Shown in pieces: positions 6,376 through 8,698 of a stretch of DNA of 8,698 nt. The notes under the pieces are model-generated. The model did not search any database and had not been told where the DNA came from. It was given only the letters and a program-made list of their open reading frames with translations. A program made the position numbers and the translations under genes. The stretch covers positions 23,546-32,243 of the forward strand of contig JAHZES010000003.1 of the NCBI GenBank assembly GCA_019421725.1, written 5' to 3'. This stretch comes from Clostridiales bacterium. Lineage in GTDB: Bacteria > Bacillota > Clostridia > Oscillospirales > Acutalibacteraceae. The number at the start of each line of letters is the position of its first letter. Positions within the stretch are counted from its first letter, which is position 1.

Positions 6376-6391
6376 GTTAGCGGATGCTAAT
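6376..6391. promoter_or_regulatory. Operator-like palindrome at the start site of feo locus 2
   Basis: This second exact copy of GTTAGCGGATGCTAAT lies at about +1 to +17 relative to the predicted start. Its placement resembles the single copy at locus 1, which also sits just downstream of the start. Confidence 0.7.
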
Positions 6392-6461
6392 TCTTAATTG
6401 AACTACTCCATCCGCGCAGCAAATCCAATCATGACGCAGCAACGGTAAGGAAGGATAATTT

Positions 6462-6674
6462 ATGATGCCATTAACACTTGCAGCCATTGGCGAAGAAAAC
6501 ATGATCCGAAAAGTCGGAGGAAACCCGGAAGTAAGGAAGCACCTTGAAAATCTCGGCTTTGTCGCCGGTGGGAACGTAACGGTCGTTGCCTCCATGGCGG
6601 GAAATATGATTGTCAATGTTAAAGAAGCAAGGGTTGCCATCAGCAAAGAAATGGCGCAAAAAATTATGGTCTGA
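6462..6674 (+). CDS. feoA: FeoA-domain protein, short divergent form (locus 2)
   Basis: This 70-residue protein consists only of a FeoA/SH3-like domain. KHLENLGFVAG at 26-36 corresponds to the RRIMDMG-x-x-x-G segment of ordinary FeoA. GNMIVNVKEARVAI at 47-60 replaces the PLGDP and RGYELxLR segments, with Asn-Val-Lys in place of the usual Gly-Tyr-Glu. It thus belongs to the FeoA variant that often precedes a canonical FeoA in Clostridia; its separate task is not known. AAGGAAGGA at 6447-6455 is a good ribosome binding site 6 nt before ATG 6462. A second ATG directly follows (6465), so the exact start is uncertain by one codon. It is the first gene of locus 2, followed after 58 nt by the canonical feoA. 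Confidence 0.88.
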   Translation: MMPLTLAAIGEENMIRKVGGNPEVRKHLENLGFVAGGNVTVVASMAGNMIVNVKEARVAISKEMAQKIMV

Positions 6675-6732
6675 TTTTTGATTGCAATTGCCTTGCTGCA
6701 CAGGCACAAAATTTCAAGGAGGAATGAAACGT

Positions 6733-6954
6733 ATGAAGACTCTCAGGCAGGTAAATGTCGGCGACCGTGTAAAAGTGGTAAAGCTGCACGGCGAGGGAGC
6801 GGTCAAGCGCCGCATTATGGACATGGGGCTGACCCGGGGCGTAGAGGTTCTGGTTCGTAAGGTGGCTCCGCTTGGCGACCCGGTAGAGGTCACGGTACGC
6901 GGATACGAGCTTTCCATCCGCAAGGCTGACGCCGATATGATCGAAGTTGAATAA
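6733..6954 (+). CDS. feoA: Ferrous iron transport protein A, canonical form (locus 2)
   Basis: This 73-residue SH3-like protein has the full FeoA signature: [11 protein letters not shown] at 26-36, APLGDPVEV at 45-53 and RGYELSIR at 56-63. It is the probable partner of the FeoB encoded just downstream. ATG 6733 was chosen because AAGGAGGA at 6716-6723 lies 9 nt upstream. An in-frame ATG at 6724 would abut that site, and a TTG at 6682 lies even further upstream. The sequence is much closer to FeoA of locus 1 than to the short FeoA beside it. The two canonical copies therefore look like homologues of one lineage, whereas the short form is a separate branch. Confidence 0.94.
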   Translation: MKTLRQVNVGDRVKVVKLHGEGAVKRRIMDMGLTRGVEVLVRKVAPLGDPVEVTVRGYELSIRKADADMIEVE

Positions 6955-6962
6955 ACGATCTG

Positions 6963-7021
6963 GATGCACTCTCCGGTTTAACTAATCTTCTCCCGATGCT
7001 TTTTTCTAAACCGCGTGCATC
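6963..7021 (+). other. Long intercistronic hairpin between feoA and feoB (locus 2)
   Basis: GATGCAC (6963-6969) plus CGGTTTA (6974-6980) pair with TAAACCG (7007-7013) plus GTGCATC (7015-7021). This makes two perfect 7-bp stems with a 4/1-nt internal loop and a 26-nt apical loop. No U-run follows, so it is not a typical terminator. It ends 12 nt before the feoB ribosome binding site and could affect mRNA processing, stability or relative FeoA/FeoB output. Confidence 0.5.
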
Positions 7022-7052
7022 GCAGTTCCAAAGAAAGGATGCGTTTTTGACA

Positions 7053-8698
7053 ATGAACCTGAAAATTGCTCTTGCCGGCAACCCGAACTGCGGCAAAACA
7101 ACGCTCTTCAATGCGTTGACCGGCTCTAACCAATTCGTCGGCAACTGGCCCGGCGTTACGGTTGAGAAAAAAGAAGGCAAGCTGAAAAAACACGACGGCG
7201 TAACGATCACCGACCTTCCCGGAATCTATTCGCTTTCTCCGTACACACTGGAAGAAGTGGTGGCTCGTAACTACCTGATCAACGAACGCCCCGACGTTAT
7301 TCTGAACCTGGTAGACGGAACCAACCTGGAACGGAACCTTTACCTGACCACTCAGCTGACCGAGCTTGGAATCCCGGTCGTTATGGCGATCAATATGATC
7401 GATGTCGTGCAGAAAAGCGGCGATCAAATCAACACCGCAGAGCTTTCCCGCGAGCTGGGCGTAAAGGTCGTTGAAATTTCGGCGCTGAAGGGCACCGGAA
7501 TTATGGAAGCGGCGGAGGCCGCCATCGACGCGGCAAAAAATGCGAAGACCATTCCGCAGCACGCCTTTTCCGGCGCGGTGGAACACGCGATCGCTCATAT
7601 TGAAGAGGCTGCCGTACATAACATGCCGGAAGAGCAGCAGCGTTGGTATGCCATTAAAATCTTTGAGCGCGACGACAAGGTGCTTGCGCAGCTGAATTTG
7701 CCCAGCGACGTGATGTCTCACATTGAACAGGACATTCAGGCCGCCGAAAAGGAGCTTGACGACGACGCCGAATCCATTATCACCAATGAACGCTACGTCT
7801 ACATATCCTCTATCATCAAGGGCTGCTACAAAAAGAAATCTAACAACAAGCTTTCTTCCTCCGACAAAATTGACCGGGTAGTCACCAACCGTTGGCTCGG
7901 CCTCCCGATTTTTGCGGTTATTATGTTCCTCGTTTACTGGATCGCCATGGGGCCGTTCGGTTCAATGCTGACCGATTGGGCTAACGACGGTGTGTTTGGC
8001 GATGGCTGGCACTTGTTCGGTATCGGTTCTTCCGCCTATGAAGATGCCGCCAAAACCTATGGCGACAGCGACCAGATTATCGACGCCTTCGTTGCAGAAT
8101 ACGGCAACGACGACATTGCCGACGCTTTGGATTCGGAATCCGAAAGCTATGACGATGCGGCAGCCAAAGCTGCGCTGGAAGAGCTCGTTTCTCTGACACC
8201 CTCCGACGCCAGCGTCACCTATGAAGTAACCGATGAGGAAACCCTGAAAGTGACCGAATATCCGAACACCGGCAAAGCGGCGTTGGAAGCGGCGGTTGCC
8301 GAATATCTGAACACTGACTACAAAGAAGCCTACGGCGCTCCGGATTCTTCGACCTACGGCGTGTGGGTACCCGGTATTCCGGTTCTGATCAGCAACGGTC
8401 TGGAATCCGCAGGGGCAGCAGATTGGCTTTCGGGACTGCTTCTTGACGGTATCGTCGCCGGTGTCGGCGCGGTTCTCGGCTTTGTGCCGCAGATGCTGAT
8501 TCTCTTCTTCATGCTTGCATTTTTGGAGGCCTGCGGTTACATGGCCCGTATCGCCTTCGTTCTCGACCGTATCTTCCGGAAGTTTGGTCTTTCCGGTAAA
8601 TCCTTTATCCCGATGTTGATCGGCACGGGCTGCGGCGTTCCCGGTATCATGGCTTCGAGAACCATTGAAAACGAACGCGACCGCAGAATGACCATTAT
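7053..8698 (+). CDS. feoB: Ferrous iron transport protein B, locus 2, 5' part, with acidic loop insertion
   Basis: The first 548 residues of FeoB, the GTPase-coupled ferrous iron permease, are present; the gene continues beyond the right edge. GTPase motifs are complete: G1 GNPNCGKT at 9-16, PGVTV with T36, G3 DLPG at 54-57, G4 NMID at 114-117 and G5 SAL at about 143-145. The first membrane helix spans about 282-303. A segment then follows that is about 125 residues longer than in the locus 1 FeoB. Residues 330-431 alone carry 27 Asp/Glu against 5 Lys and no Arg. After it, the shared fold resumes with [16 protein letters not shown] (464-479), [12 protein letters not shown] and the first gate motif GTGCGVPG at 524-531 (C527). 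By FeoB topology the insertion faces outward. ATG 7053 lies 13 nt from AAAGGA (7034-7039). An in-frame TTG at 7047 has better spacing (7 nt) and would add two residues. Confidence 0.95.
   Translation, partial: MNLKIALAGNPNCGKTTLFNALTGSNQFVGNWPGVTVEKKEGKLKKHDGVTITDLPGIYSLSPYTLEEVVARNYLINERPDVILNLVDGTNLERNLYLTTQLTELGIPVVMAINMIDVVQKSGDQINTAELSRELGVKVVEISALKGTGIMEAAEAAIDAAKNAKTIPQHAFSGAVEHAIAHIEEAAVHNMPEEQQRWYAIKIFERDDKVLAQLNLPSDVMSHIEQDIQAAEKELDDDAESIITNERYVYISSIIKGCYKKKSNNKLSSSDKIDRVVTNRWLGLPIFAVIMFLVYWIAMGPFGSMLTDWANDGVFGDGWHLFGIGSSAYEDAAKTYGDSDQIIDAFVAEYGNDDIADALDSESESYDDAAAKAALEELVSLTPSDASVTYEVTDEETLKVTEYPNTGKAALEAAVAEYLNTDYKEAYGAPDSSTYGVWVPGIPVLISNGLESAGAADWLSGLLLDGIVAGVGAVLGFVPQMLILFFMLAFLEACGYMARIAFVLDRIFRKFGLSGKSFIPMLIGTGCGVPGIMASRTIENERDRRMTI

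Larger units (their letters stand above)
6349..6391. repeat. Tandem direct repeat of an 18-bp operator unit
   Basis: CGGTTAGCGGATGCTAAT occurs at 6349-6366 and again, without any change, at 6374-6391, a period of 25 bp separated by ATATGTATG-type spacer sequence. Each unit carries one 16-bp palindromic operator. Exact identity over 18 bp suggests a recent duplication or strong selection on both copies. Confidence 0.9.

Overview
The window looks like chromosomal DNA from a Gram-positive anaerobe of the class Clostridia, probably a gut Ruminococcaceae/Oscillospiraceae-type organism. The reasons are strong AGGAGG-type ribosome binding sites, consensus sigma-A promoters, two Clostridia-style feo (ferrous iron) loci with a Cys-rich FeoB-associated peptide, and a bile salt hydrolase-type gene. 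This placement is an inference; no sequence search was possible.

Layout. Positions 1-223 hold the 3' end of a single-pass membrane protein, followed by an 18-bp perfect hairpin and a nitroreductase gene (302-841, +). Converging on it is feo locus 1 on the minus strand: feoA (3304-3543), feoB (1279-3279) and a FeoB-associated Cys-rich membrane peptide (901-1152), read from a near-perfect promoter at 3653-3680. Divergent from that promoter are a tRNA-Leu(UAG) gene with its own promoter and terminator (3739-3900), the decayed remains of a MATE-family transporter (3950-4991), and an intact choloylglycine (bile salt) hydrolase-family gene (5158-6132) closed by a clear terminator. Feo locus 2 follows on the plus strand: a short divergent feoA (6462-6674), a canonical feoA (6733-6954) and a feoB that runs off the right edge (7053-8698).

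How the parts work together. Both feo loci encode ferrous iron uptake: FeoB is the membrane permease with a G-protein domain, and FeoA is its small SH3-like cytosolic partner. The two loci are not simple duplicates. Locus 1 has one FeoA, a compact FeoB and the Cys-rich peptide. Locus 2 has two FeoA proteins, and its FeoB carries roughly 125 extra, strongly acidic residues in the first extracytoplasmic loop. Both promoters are overlaid by the same 16-bp palindrome, GTTAGC-NNANR-CTAAY: one copy just downstream of the locus 1 start site and three copies at locus 2. This points to one shared repressor, most likely a DtxR/IdeR/MntR-type metal sensor, although no regulator gene is in the window.

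Longer non-coding stretches. Positions 6133-6461 (329 nt) contain the hydrolase terminator, then about 110 nt in which I see nothing, then the three operator copies, the locus 2 promoter and its leader. Positions 4992-5157 hold two small hairpins without a U-run and the hydrolase ribosome binding site. I see no mobile element, CRISPR array or clearly novel system. The most interesting signals are the shared operator set and the acidic FeoB insertion.
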